This document shows, one piece after another, positions 1-12,936 of a DNA stretch of 64,000 nucleotides. The stretch's first letter is position 1; each line of letters starts with the position of its first letter. Under the pieces are notes generated by a model. That model ran no database searches. It saw nothing but the letters and a program-made list of their open reading frames with translations, and was not told the DNA's origin. Source of the stretch: Planctomycetota bacterium. GTDB lineage: Bacteria; Planctomycetota; Planctomycetia; Pirellulales; PLA5. Location of the stretch: assembly GCA_003576845.1 (NCBI GenBank), contig QEVJ01000013.1:1-64000 (forward strand), written 5' to 3'. A program made the position numbers and the translations under genes.

Positions 1-253
1 CTCCACGCTTCACCGGGTTGACTGGCTTCGCCAAACTCCACGCGCCTCGTTGTAAACCACCCCCCCTCTTAGAAAACAACCCGAATTCTTTTGCAAACCC
101 TGTCCTGCACCCTGTCGTTACCGATATGGCAAGTGAATGGGAAGTGTACGAAATGGGCGTCGCGCACGATCAAACGGCGATGTTGCATCGCAGAGAGCTT
201 ACCGGCCGAAGCATGCCGGACATTTCCGGGTTGCGTTCCGACGTACTTGGCGG
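1..253. other. Left-edge non-coding stretch
   Basis: This stretch lies downstream of the metalloprotease gene, which ends at 254 on the minus strand. No reading frame here has protein-like composition, and I see no RNA gene or clear hairpin. It may be the spacer to a gene beyond the left edge. Confidence 0.4.
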
Positions 254-3111
254 TCACGCATGTCGCGGCGCGACGCGCGATACGCGGTGGACACGCATTA
301 TCAGGCCGGCGCGGGTTGGCGTTTGCGGCGATGGAGAGTCGATTGCCGCTTGGCCTGACCTACGAGTTGCCGTCGCGGGTTTTGGTTGCTGCGACGTGCG
401 GGAACGCGAATGGGCCGGATTGCGGGACAAGCGCGGCGCCGCCGCGTCCGCCGTCGGCAGCGCTCGCGCGGCGAACACGGCATCCGCGGCTTGCGGGGCG
501 ATCGCTTCGCCGAACCGCGACGTCAAGCTCGCCAGGTCGCTGCGGTCGACGACGGAATCCTGGTTCAAGTCGGCGCGGGCGACGACGTCCGCTTCGAGCG
601 AACCGAGCAGATTGCGCAACACGAGCGCGTCGCGAATTCCGACGCGGCCGTCGCCATCGAGGTCGCCGCCAAGCGGAGGCGTCATCGGCAGAACGTGGAT
701 CGACACGGTCGCTTGCCCGGCGGACGGCAACGGGTTCGCCGCTTCATACGTGAACGTGTCGAAACCCACGAAGCCGGGCGCGGGCGTGTAGTCGAAGCCA
801 CCGTCGGGACGCAGCACCAACGTGCCGTGCTGGACGCCCGCGGCAATGCTTGCCCCGTACACGGGCGATGCCGAGCCGGAGGCATCGTTCGCCAACACGC
901 CGGCGACGGTCGGAACGTGGAGCGCGCCGTCCTGCACGGCGGCGTACACGTCGCTCTGCAATTGCGGAGCGGCCGAGGTTTGCGTTGCGTTCCAGTACCA
1001 CGACCACCAATCGCCGGCGATCGTCGAGAGCAACTCGGACGGCGTCAGGTCGGGAAGCGGCGGCAGATTGCCGAGATACTCGCTCCAGAGAAACGGGTCC
1101 GGCGAGGTCGTGCCGTTGGGATAGCAGAACAGGTCGGGGTTTTCGGGGCATTCGTAAGTCGGATCGCCGGTCGGGTCGACGAGCGCCGGTCCCGTCGGGT
1201 CCGCCAGCGAGGCATCGTGGATCCGATATCCGATCGCGGGAACCGGCGAACCGGGTCCCCGCATGGCGGCCACTTGCCACGTGTATTCGCCGGGGGGCAA
1301 CAACAACGCCTGCGCCGTGCGAACGTTGCCGGGCGGCGACGCGAGGCGCAGCAACGTTTGGCCTTGGGCATCGCGCAACGTCGCGATCACCAGATCGGCG
1401 TTGCCGTTGCCGCTCGTCGCATCGACGTCGAGCGCGACGTGCATCAACTGCGTTTCGCCGACATAGAGCGCGTGAGCCTGCTGCGGCGTTTGCGCATCGA
1501 GCGTGCCCGCGGCGACTTGCGTGCGCTCGGCCGTCTGCGAGCCGAAGGAAATCGACAGGCGGTAGTTGCCCGTGGCGAATGGGCCGGTCGGGTCGGCTGC
1601 GGAGATTCGGACGAAATGGTTGCGGTCGCGGTCGATGCCGGCGAGTTGCAGGATCAACTGTCCGCCGCCGTTGGCGAGCACCGTCGCGGGCAGCGGGTTC
1701 GCGTTGCGATCGAGGATCTGCACCGCGGGAATCAGGCCGCCGGACTCGTACGATTCGACGAGCACCGTCATCACGTCGGCCCCGGCCACGTCGGGCGAGC
1801 GAAACTCATAGACGTCGACGTCCGCGGCGTCGACCAGGCCCGCCGTGTGGCTGTAGCGGGACGATTCGACGAAGCCTTCGCTCGTTTTGAGCCGCGGCGC
1901 ATCGAAGGGCGCGTCGTCGGCGTGCATGTCGTCGTTGAACGACGGCGGCTCGCCCGGAAAGAACAGGTCTTGAATGTCGTCCTGGTCGACGTCCCGATAG
2001 GCGCCGCTGGACGCCTTGTCGATCAGCTCGGGCGGCACGATCAAGGCGTCGTCGAAGGTCGTAACCAGCGCGTAGCCGCCGACGCCGTATAGATCGGCTG
2101 CCGCGGCGCGAACGGCGACGTAGTAGGTTGCGCCTTCGTCGGAACTTGGCAGGTGTACCGAGATGCGATCGCCTGCGCGGCTCGTGGAAGCGCTTTCGTC
2201 GAGTGCGGTGCCGGCCTCATCGTACAGCGCAATCCGCGGCGCGAGCAGACTGATGCCGGCGGTGCGGACCGCGAACGTGATGGAGCCGGAGTAGTTCGAT
2301 CTTGCGGGAAGATAGTAATAGTCGACGTCGTCGGCGGCGGTCGTGATGTCGCCGTGGACGATCAGCGGCGTTTCACCGTGAAAACTCTCGAGGTTCGAGG
2401 TCAGGCGGATACGCGAGGCATTCGGTCGCGTATCGTTCCTCGTTTCGGCGTCGAACACGTCGTCGCCGCGCCGTCCGTGAAGCGCTTGCAACGCGGCGAT
2501 ATCGGCCGCCGTCGGCACGATCGCGCCCGAGACGCCGTGGACGTGCATCGGCGACGCCGGGTCGTCGCTGTGGCCGAGGCCGAGAACGTGGCCGGCTTCG
2601 TGCAGCGCGACGGAGAACAAGGCGTCGCGGCTCGGAAACTCGCCGAGCGCGTTGAACAGAAAATCGCCGGCCCACGTCGTGGGAATGGCGGCGTCGTGTG
2701 GCGGCGCCGCGGCGAGCACTTGCGACGACATCGGCACGGCGGCGACGCGCACGTCGCCGAAGCGCTCGTCGCGCGCGGCGGCGCCCGGCGAACCGAACGG
2801 ATGACCGCCGTCGGAAACGAGGCCGACGTCGGCGTTCGTGTGTGCGGCCCAGGTCTGAAACGCGGCGAGGATCGCCTCTTGCCACTCGGCGACATCGCCG
2901 AGCGAGCTCATCTTCGCGTGCAAGCTCGATGCGAGCGAGGCGACGTCCGTACCGTCGGGGGCGAAACTCACGGTGAGCCGCGGTGCGCTGCCCCAGATGC
3001 CGGACGTTGCCGACAGGGTGATCTTGGGTTCGAGCGATTCCAGCGACAGCCGTCGCAGAGTGCAGCGCCTACATTGCCCGGCTCGATCGCGTGCCTTGCT
3101 TAGCGGGAAGG

Positions 3112-3115
<4 letters not shown>
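254..3115 (-). CDS. Secreted matrixin-like zinc metalloprotease with PPC-like, cadherin-like and dockerin domains
   Basis: 953 residues. The N-terminus is a planctomycete LEPR-XLL-type sorting segment (LSLESLEPKITLSA, residues 23-36), so the protein is probably exported. A full zinc-protease motif HEAGHVLGLGH (H172, H176, H182) with a following SPMH Met-turn places the N-terminal third in the matrixin-like metzincins, so it should cleave peptides outside the cytoplasm. Then come two or three beta-sandwich segments resembling pre-peptidase C-terminal (PPC) domains (about 240-620), a VLAND-type cadherin-like repeat (about 715-800), and a dockerin type I pair (GDLDGDGRVGIRDALVL, then DLNQDSVVDRSDLASL, about 808-878). 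The tail is Arg/Ser/Pro rich. The ATG overlaps the stop of the kinase gene (ATGA) and is preceded by GGAGG, which supports this start and translational coupling. The substrate is unknown. Confidence 0.85.
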
Positions 3116-6173
<3,058 letters not shown>

Positions 6174-6177
<4 letters not shown>

Positions 6178-6788
6178 TCGCGCTCATCGCACAACAGGTG
6201 CTGGAGTTGATCGCGGAACTGTTGGAGGACGCGCTCGACGGTCCGTTTCGAGCGCTGCGTGCGGGCGGCGATGGCAGCCACCTCGTGCCCCTCGATCCGC
6301 AACTCGACCATCTGCCGCTGAACGTCGGGCAGCGCGGCGAGGATATCGTCGATCACCGATTGCAGCGTGCCGAGGGCTTCGCCGTCGTTCGAGACGGCCT
6401 GTGCGGGCGGGCCGGCAGCGACCCCGACGGTTGCCGACACATCGCGTTTCGCGGCGCGGTGGAACGCAGCCAGATCGCGAATCTTATTGAGCGAGATCAC
6501 CAGGAACAGCCGCCAAAGTTCGTCGCCCGCCGGGATGTCGTAATGTCCTTGCGACACGCGGCGGAAGAACGTCCGAAACACCGACTGGACCACATCCTCC
6601 GGATCGAACCGCCGTGCCAGGTCCGCCGCGGTCTGCTTGCGGGCCAGCACTTGGAGCCGCTTCGCATAACGCAGATACAGCGCCGTGGCCGCGTCTTGTT
6701 CGCCTTGCCGGAAGCGGACCAGAAGCGAACGGTCTGAGCGTTCGGGCAAGCGGGTCGCGGCGTCCGGGGCCTCGGGAGGATTCGTCAC
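6174..6788 (-). CDS. ECF-family RNA polymerase sigma factor
   Basis: About 204 residues from a GTG start at 6788. An ATG at 6926 would add about 46 residues translated through two short palindromic repeats, which do not look like sigma factor sequence, so I prefer the GTG. Region 2 is clear (RRFDPEDVVQSVFRTFFRRV, core RNA polymerase and -10 recognition), followed by a loop and a region 4 helix-turn-helix (VAAIAARTQRSKRTVERVL). The planctomycete type with DPEDVVQSVF is typically encoded beside Ser/Thr kinases. First gene of the operon: its stop overlaps the kinase start. No anti-sigma gene is adjacent, so the kinase or an unlinked factor may be the regulator (inference). Confidence 0.9.
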
Positions 6789-7286
6789 GTTGCGTCTCAC
6801 GCAGTGCGGCGATTGGCCGCAACAGAGTTTTGAGTGGGCAGTGGGTGGGGCAGTGGAAAGGACGCAGCCCCATAGCGGAAGCCGCCGAGACTTCCCGTGG
6901 TCGCGAGAACATCGGAAGTGTGACAACTTCCGCTACGCGCTTTTGGGGCGGTTCGTGCGGTACGGAGAGAGGAGCGGCGTTCTTTCATCATATCCGCCAA
7001 GAAATCCACCGGCACACGAGAAAGGACGTGGTTCTAGTCGGCATCGAGAGGTACGGTCGCCGGCAAGCGGGGCCTGTGACCGGTTGCCTCACCGGTGTTG
7101 GGGGCTGGCGCGTCGATCGCGGGTGAGTGTTTGCCGAGTGCGTCGCGAACAAATGAATCGTTCGGCGGCCCGTGGCGGATTTCGCCGTGCGTCGCCGCTT
7201 TCCTTCGTTGAAGGCCCGCAGAACACCGGTGAGCGGCCTCGCACATCCGCCTCGATTCCCTTATTTCCCGCACGGAGCCGACCACC
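6789..7286. other. Divergent intergenic region with two short palindromes
   Basis: This 498-base spacer separates the leftward sigma operon from the rightward PPC-repeat gene and must hold both promoters, though no convincing -35/-10 pair stands out. Two copies of a GCGGAAG...CTTCC-type palindrome lie at about 6872-6897 and 6913-6932. No protein-like frame was found. Confidence 0.5.
6871..6936. repeat. Two copies of short palindromic element (TAGCGGAA...TTCCG)
   Basis: The first copy spans about 6872-6897 (TAGCGGAAG, then CTTCCCG). The second spans 6913-6935 with perfect 7-base arms CGGAAGT (6913-6919) and ACTTCCG (6926-6932), followed by CTACG. Read on the minus strand, the second gives GTAGCGGAAGT..., closely matching the element at 46287-46310, so this is a dispersed family. 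Confidence 0.6.
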
Positions 7287-9803
7287 ATGTCTCGTTCGTT
7301 GCCATTTCGTTCCGCGGCGTCCCGAACGTCGCCGTTTCGCAAAGCCCGCCGTCTGAACTTGGAACCGCTCGAATACCGCTCGCTGCTGTCGGTCACGGTT
7401 ATGGAGTCCGAGCCCAACGATGGGAAGTCGTCGGCGGACGATTTCGCCTTCGAGGCGGACGGTCTGGCCCAACTCGTTGGAACTTCGACGAGCGACGGCG
7501 ACAAGGACTACTTCACGTTCGTCGCCCCCGCCGATGCGACGCTGAACGTCGACGTTCAATCGCCCAACGACAACGTTCCCGGCTTGCAAGTCGAGAACGC
7601 GGCCGGCGATGCGATCTTTCAGACCGACCCCAACGACGGCGTGAACGCGGGCAGCGTGCAACTGACCGCCGGCAGCCGCTACTTCGTGCGGCTCCGCGCC
7701 AAGGACGCCCAGGCCGCCCAATACAACGCCGCGCTCTCGTTAACGGACGGCAGCGGTGATCCAGGCGGCGGTGATCCCGGCGGCGGCATTCCCGGCGGCA
7801 CTCCCACGAGCGTCGACGAAATCGAACCCAACGACATCAAATCGCAAGCCACGGCGTTCTCGCTGGCGGTCGGCCAATCGGTCGCCCTCAACGGCGTTTC
7901 GCAGAACTCGAACGACAAGGACTTCTTCAAGTTCACGCCGACCGAGAACAGCACGCTCCGCGCGGCCGTCACGTCCTCGAACGGCAACGTCGCGTCGCTC
8001 GAAGTCGAAGACCCCGCCGGCAACGACGTGCTCGAAACCGAGCCGCACGACGGCCAGAACATCGCCGTCGGCCAGGTGTTCGCCGGCACGGCCTACACGG
8101 TCCGCCTGCGCAGCACGAACGCTTCTCCGGCCGCGTATCAAGCCACGCTGAGCCTCGGCGCCGGCACGGGCGGCGATCCCGGCGGACAACCCGGCGGCGA
8201 ACCGGGCGTCGAACCGGCCGATCTCGTCGTCGAGGCCGAACCCAACGACGCGCGGTCGCAAGCGACGCCCTTCGCCCTCGGGAGCGACGGCGAAGTGCAG
8301 CTCTCGGGAACGTCGGCCAGCGACGACGACAAGGACTTCTTCCGCTTCACGGCCAGCGAAAGCGGCGTGCTCCGCATCAACGTGCTCGCCCAGAACGCGA
8401 ATCTCGCCGCGCTGCAAATCGAAGACGCCGGCGGCAACAAGCTGTTCGAGACCGAGCCGAACGACGGCGTGCAGTCCGGCGCGTTCCACGTCGCGGCGGG
8501 CACGAGCTATTCGTTGCGAATGCGAAGCAAGACGAACGCCCCGGCCGAGTATCTCGTCGAACTGAAGATGACCCGCGAAGGCGACCTGACCGCCGACACG
8601 GTGATCGACCGCCGCGACGTGATCGAGGCCATGTACGGCTGGCTGCATCGCGGCAACGGAGGCCACGGCGCCGACGACAACTACGACGGCCGCGTGTCGC
8701 TCGACGAAATCCTCCGCGTTCGCAATATGCAAGACGCGCCCGGCACGGAGCCGGCGAGCGTCCTCACCGAAACCGAGTCGAACGACAGCCAGTCGAGCGC
8801 CAACCGCTTTAGCCTGGGCACGGACGGCTCGATCCAATTGCAGGGCACGTCGCGGAGCGATCGCGACAACGACTACTTCACGTTCACGCCGGCGACGAAT
8901 GGCACGCTGACGATCAACGTCGCATCGCCCAACGGCAACTTCGCGGCGCTCGAAATCGAAGACGCGGCCAGCGTCGACGTGTTCGAGACCGAGCCGAACG
9001 ACGACGTGAACTCGGGCACGGCCCAGGTCGTCGCCGGCACGCAGTATTTCATCCGCTTGCGAAGCAAGACCGAAACGGCCGCGGACTACGAAGCGAATCT
9101 GAACCTTGCCGCGGGCGAGGGCAACCCCGGCGGCGATCCCAGCGATCCGGGCAACCCGCCCGCCGAGCCGGCTAATCTCGTGATCGAAACCGAGCCCAAC
9201 AGCGAGAAGGAAGAGGCCAACCCGTTCGCCCTCGGCAGCGACAACCTTGCGCAGCTTCAGGGCGTTTCGGCCGACTCGACCGGTGACGAGGAAGACTTCT
9301 TCCGGTTCACGGCGGAAAAGAGCGGCACGCTCGCCGCGAACGTGCTCTCGCGGAGCGGCCCGCACGCCCAGTTGCAGATCGAAGACGCGGACAGCAACGT
9401 CGTGCTCGAAACGCAGCCCGGCAATGGTGTTAACACCGCGAGCGGGCGAGTCGCGGCTGGAACGACCTACTTCGTGCGGCTTAAGGGAACGTTTGCTTAC
9501 TACAACGTGGGTAACCACTCCGAGTATCTCGTCAACCTGAGCCTGACGCCCGACGCGGCAAGCCCCGCGGCGCCGGCGTCGGTCGTGGCCGCAGCGCCGT
9601 CGGCTTCCCAAACGCCGCGATCGTCGCGAGCGCGGGGTGCGGCCTCGGCGCCAAGCATCGCCGCGACGCCGCGATTCCGGCGAAGCATCGATGCCACGCC
9701 CGCGACAAGTGCAAACGGATCGAGCGTGCGGAGCGTCGCTCGTCGGCTGTCGGCCGCGAGCGTCGATCGGTTCTTCGCACGGTCGGCGACTCTGGCCGAC
9801 TGA
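7287..9803 (+). CDS. Secreted protein with five PPC-like repeats and an internal dockerin-like EF-hand pair
   Basis: 838 residues. LEPR-XLL-type sorting segment near the N-terminus (LNLEPLEYRSLLS, about 26-38). The body holds five homologous modules of about 115-125 residues, each starting near E-(T/S/A)-EPND, with a DKDFF-type segment and ending in a Y-x-V/I-RLR strand. They resemble pre-peptidase C-terminal domains. Gly-Pro linkers (GGDPGG type) separate some modules. Between modules three and four is a calcium-binding pair (GDLTADTVIDRRDVIEAM then DDNYDGRVSLDEILRVR) resembling dockerin or EF-hands. The tail is Ala/Ser/Arg rich. No catalytic domain is visible, so a structural or binding role on the cell surface is likely. 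Transcribed away from the sigma-kinase-protease operon. Confidence 0.85.
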   Translation: MSRSLPFRSAASRTSPFRKARRLNLEPLEYRSLLSVTVMESEPNDGKSSADDFAFEADGLAQLVGTSTSDGDKDYFTFVAPADATLNVDVQSPNDNVPGLQVENAAGDAIFQTDPNDGVNAGSVQLTAGSRYFVRLRAKDAQAAQYNAALSLTDGSGDPGGGDPGGGIPGGTPTSVDEIEPNDIKSQATAFSLAVGQSVALNGVSQNSNDKDFFKFTPTENSTLRAAVTSSNGNVASLEVEDPAGNDVLETEPHDGQNIAVGQVFAGTAYTVRLRSTNASPAAYQATLSLGAGTGGDPGGQPGGEPGVEPADLVVEAEPNDARSQATPFALGSDGEVQLSGTSASDDDKDFFRFTASESGVLRINVLAQNANLAALQIEDAGGNKLFETEPNDGVQSGAFHVAAGTSYSLRMRSKTNAPAEYLVELKMTREGDLTADTVIDRRDVIEAMYGWLHRGNGGHGADDNYDGRVSLDEILRVRNMQDAPGTEPASVLTETESNDSQSSANRFSLGTDGSIQLQGTSRSDRDNDYFTFTPATNGTLTINVASPNGNFAALEIEDAASVDVFETEPNDDVNSGTAQVVAGTQYFIRLRSKTETAADYEANLNLAAGEGNPGGDPSDPGNPPAEPANLVIETEPNSEKEEANPFALGSDNLAQLQGVSADSTGDEEDFFRFTAEKSGTLAANVLSRSGPHAQLQIEDADSNVVLETQPGNGVNTASGRVAAGTTYFVRLKGTFAYYNVGNHSEYLVNLSLTPDAASPAAPASVVAAAPSASQTPRSSRARGAASAPSIAATPRFRRSIDATPATSANGSSVRSVARRLSAASVDRFFARSATLAD

Positions 9804-10058
9804 TGCCGGGAACCACGCGACGCCCTCTCGACGCGGTTCGCACAAAAGTGCTCCGCGGCGGAGAGGGCGTCGCCGTTTTATTGCGCCGCGGCGCTCGCGT
9901 GTGGCGAAATCTGCCGTGCTGCTTGCCGCAGGTCTCCGAGATATACTGGCGTTGGGCGCGAGGCCAAGCGAACGTGGCCGGGCGCGCCGTCGAACGAATT
10001 CGCCTCGAATGCGACCGCAAACGAAGCTGCAAGTCGCCACCACACTCCGGAGGCCACC

Positions 10059-11378
10059 ATGAAAGTTCCCATCGCTACGACGCTACTTGGACTCTGGCTG
10101 TGCATTGCGGTGCTCGAAGCGCGGGCTGCGGAGCGACCGCCGCTGCCGCTCGATCGGTTCGAGAAGTTGCACGGATTGCTGCAACGCCAGCCGCACGAAT
10201 CGCGGTGGATGGAAATCGAGTGGCATCCGAGCGTGTGGGAAGCGCGGAAAAAAGCAGCGGCCGAGGGTAAGCCATTGTTCATCTGGGCGGGAAGCGGCGG
10301 AGCGCCCGCCGCGGGCTGCTGAACGGCGGGACGCCTGGGCCGTGAGCCCGGATTGTGGACCGACGAAAACATTCGCCGCATCCGCGAGCATTTCATCGCC
10401 GTCGTCGTGCCGACCGAGTTATGCCGCGACGACGGGCCGGAAGGCGCGTTTCTCCGCGCCGCCGGCATCGACAAGCATTGGGTCACGTCGTCCGGATACA
10501 TGGACGCCGTCTCCGCCGGCGGCAAGTCGCTCGGCCAGGGAATGGTGTCCGACGAGACGCTCGCCGCGTTTCGGAAGTTGCCGGAGACCGAACGCGCCGC
10601 CGGCGCGATCGAAGTTCCCGAAATCGAACCGGCGGACGAGCGAATTCCCGCCCCGCCGAAAAACGGGCTCATCTTGCGGGTCCACGGCCGGTTCTTGAGC
10701 CGCACGGCCGACGGCGAGCTTCGCCACACGACGGGCGAGGACTTCGCGCAGCTTCGCGGCGACCCGGAACGGCTGCGGGCTTTTCGCATGTTGTTCGAGC
10801 CGAACGTCGAGTACTTATGGCTTGCGGAGGCCGAGTGGAAAGCACTCGTGCCGAAGACGCCGCGCGCGGGCGACGTGGTCGAAGTCGATCCGGCGATTGC
10901 CGTGCGGATGGCGCGGTTTCATTTGAGTCCGCGGCGAGCGCTGACCAGCGAAGACGGAATCGTGCCGCGCCGCGAGGTGAAGGCGGCCAAGCTGCGGCTC
11001 GTCGTGGATCAGGTCACCGAAAGTCGCGTCCGGATGCGGATGGCAGGCTTCGTCCACACGGGAACCGATTACGACGCCGCGAAGGCAACGACGCCGAACG
11101 GGCCGCTCGGCTTCGGATTTGCATCGGACATCGACGGCGTGCTCGAATACGACCGCCGCAGCGGGAAGTTCGTGCGGTTCGACATGATCGCGCCCGGCGA
11201 TGTCTGGGGCCGCTGGGGCGACGCCAACAACAACAGCCAGGCCATCGAACGCCCCGGACGGTCGCCGATCGGGTTTGCGTTCGAACTGGCCGTCGGCGAT
11301 TCGCCCAGCAATCGGATTCCGCCCGGCGGACACGGAGGTCGGGCGCTCAGAAACGGGTATTTTGCGGCGGAAGAATGA
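10059..11378 (+). CDS. Thioredoxin-like secreted protein with in-frame UGA (candidate selenoprotein)
   Basis: One frame of 440 codons is interrupted only by a TGA at 10320-10322 (codon 88). Upstream are a signal peptide (ATTLLGLWLCIAVLEARAA) and a thioredoxin-like beta strand (AAAEGKPLFIWAGSGG) leading into APAAGC. The TGA follows that Cys directly, giving a Cys-Sec pair at the spot where thioredoxin-fold proteins keep their redox centre. Downstream, in the same frame, a coherent protein of about 350 residues continues (LWTDENIRRIREHFIAVVVP...). A hairpin with its loop 18 bases after the TGA fits the bacterial SECIS rules. The reading is one protein of 439 amino acids if UGA is decoded as selenocysteine. 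Alternatives are a nonsense mutation, or two separate polypeptides with the second starting at TTG 10353. The C-terminal domain is unrecognised. RBS: GGAGG before the ATG. Confidence 0.7.
10335..10351 (+). promoter_or_regulatory. Putative bSECIS hairpin
   Basis: Stem CTGGGC (10335-10340) pairs with GCCCGG (10346-10351), six pairs including one G-U. The loop CGTGA (10341-10345) has a G at its second position. The distance from the TGA to the loop is 18 bases. Published bacterial SECIS rules ask for a 16-37 base distance, a 3-14 base loop, a stem of at least four pairs and a G in the first two loop positions; all are met. Confidence 0.5.
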
Positions 11379-11397
11379 GCGGTGCGCTCCGCGTCGG

Positions 11398-12807
11398 CTA
11401 CTTGCCTTCGCGCAGCGCCTGGGGAAGTTTCGCATCCTCGGGAATCTCGGCCCGATCGAGCTTGCGGGCGTCGGCGAGCAGCGCGGCGAGCTCCCGGGCA
11501 AGCTGCGGCTCGCTCGCGAAGAGATCCCGCTTCTCCGACGCGTCGGCGGCGAGGTCGAACAGTTCGCGCTTGCCGTTGCGGCGCTCGATGAGCTTCCAAT
11601 CGCCGCGGCGAATCGCCGAAGCGTTGTCGTAGGCCCAGTAGATTGTCCGCGCCGCCGGCTGCACGTCCGTGGAGAGCAGCGGCCAGATATCGCGTCCGTC
11701 CCACTTCGGATCGCCCTCGATTTCGCATCCGGCGAGCTTCGCGAGCGTGGGCATCCAATCGACGGCGTGCAGCGGCGCGGTCACCTTGCGCGGAGCGAGT
11801 CTTGCCGGCCAGTTGACGAACGCCGGCACGCGGATGCCGCCTTCGTAAAGCTGGCCTTTCTGTCCGCGGAGCGGCGCATTGCTCGACAGGACCGGCGTCG
11901 GCGCGACGTTGCTGACGTAGGGATTGCCGCCGGAGAGCAGGCCGCCGTTGTCGGACGTAAACACGATGAGCGTATTCTCGCGCTGGCCCGTTTCGTCGAC
12001 GGCGCGCACGAGTTCGCCGATCTTGGCGTCGAGTTGCGAGACGAACGCGGCGAAGCGTCGTGCGGCGTCGTTCTTCTTCGCGTCCTCGTGGAACGTCGCG
12101 CCGTCGTAGAGCCGTTTGTATTCCTCCGGCGCGTCGATCGGAATGTGGACCGCCTGAAACGGCACGTACACGAACCACGGCCGTTTGGCTTCGCGGATCC
12201 ACGCAATCGCTTGCCGCGCGACGAGTTCCGTGGCATTGCCCTCTTCTTCGAACAACTGGCCGTCGCGGTGCCACGTTTTGGCGTATGGCCCCGCGCGGTA
12301 TTGATGCGTCCAAGGATCGGCCGCGCCGGCGAGCGAGCCGTAGCTGCGATCGAAACCGTAATGGTTCGGTCCCCACTCGGGCAACACGCCGAGATGCCAC
12401 TTGCCGGAGAGATACGTCGCATAGCCGCGGGATTTGAGCGCCGAGGCGAGCGTCAGCGTACCGGGCGGCAAAGCGCGGAGGTTGCTCGGCGTGAGCGTGT
12501 GTGGACCGAAGCGGCTCGGATAGCGGCCAGTGAGCAACGCCACGCGGGTCGGCGTGCAAACGGGTTGCACGTAGTGCTGATCGAGATCGACGCCCTCGCG
12601 GGCCAAACGGTCCATCTGCGGCGTGCGAATCTTGTCCGCCCCGTGCCAACCGACGTCGCGCCAGCCGAGATCGTCGGCGACGACGAGCAGGATATTGGGC
12701 GGTTGGACGGCTTTCTCGTCGTCGGCGGCCGCGCGAAGCGACGGCTCATGAGCGAGCGCTGCGAACGCGGCCACCGCCCAAAGGAAACCCAGGGTGCGGC
12801 AACGCAT
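11398..12807 (-). CDS. Secreted sulfatase (formylglycine-dependent, arylsulfatase-like)
   Basis: 469 residues from ATG 12807, chosen because GGAG lies eight bases upstream and a signal peptide follows (LGFLWAVAAFAALAHEPSLRAAA). The sulfatase signature CTPTR is at residues 84-88; Cys84 would be converted to formylglycine by FGE or another maturase. Metal-binding Asp pair at ADD (44-46), and HLGV/GKWHLG-type motif (GKWHLGV). The later sequence ends in a typical C-terminal region (WKLIERRNGKRELFDLAADASE). It likely cleaves sulfate esters from polysaccharides or related molecules in the periplasm; planctomycetes encode many such enzymes. Convergent with the candidate selenoprotein gene. Confidence 0.93.
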   Translation of the reverse strand: MRCRTLGFLWAVAAFAALAHEPSLRAAADDEKAVQPPNILLVVADDLGWRDVGWHGADKIRTPQMDRLAREGVDLDQHYVQPVCTPTRVALLTGRYPSRFGPHTLTPSNLRALPPGTLTLASALKSRGYATYLSGKWHLGVLPEWGPNHYGFDRSYGSLAGAADPWTHQYRAGPYAKTWHRDGQLFEEEGNATELVARQAIAWIREAKRPWFVYVPFQAVHIPIDAPEEYKRLYDGATFHEDAKKNDAARRFAAFVSQLDAKIGELVRAVDETGQRENTLIVFTSDNGGLLSGGNPYVSNVAPTPVLSSNAPLRGQKGQLYEGGIRVPAFVNWPARLAPRKVTAPLHAVDWMPTLAKLAGCEIEGDPKWDGRDIWPLLSTDVQPAARTIYWAYDNASAIRRGDWKLIERRNGKRELFDLAADASEKRDLFASEPQLARELAALLADARKLDRAEIPEDAKLPQALREGK

Positions 12808-12936
12808 GGTAAAGCTCCGGCGCGAGAATGCTACGATACGTTCCTCGACGACGCTTGGAAGTATCGAGCCGCGCGGAAGCGGCGTCAACATTGCGGCGGC
12901 GAGCCGCAAACGATCGCACGAGGCGGTCGGACCGGC

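Noticed and set aside
6789-6926. ATG start at 6926 for the first ECF sigma factor
   Set aside because: The extra N-terminal residues are read through two palindromic repeats and do not resemble a sigma factor; GTG 6788 gives the normal family length.
7740-10043. Long minus-strand open frame opposite the PPC-repeat protein gene
   Set aside because: Low-complexity Arg/Val/Gly translation with no family motif; the plus-strand frame has clear repeats and a sorting motif.
10323-11378. Reading the candidate selenoprotein as an ordinary pseudogene
   Set aside because: Not excluded, but there is no other stop, no frameshift and no decay over 440 codons, and the UGA sits after Cys with a fitting hairpin; a single random nonsense mutation would be a coincidence at that place.
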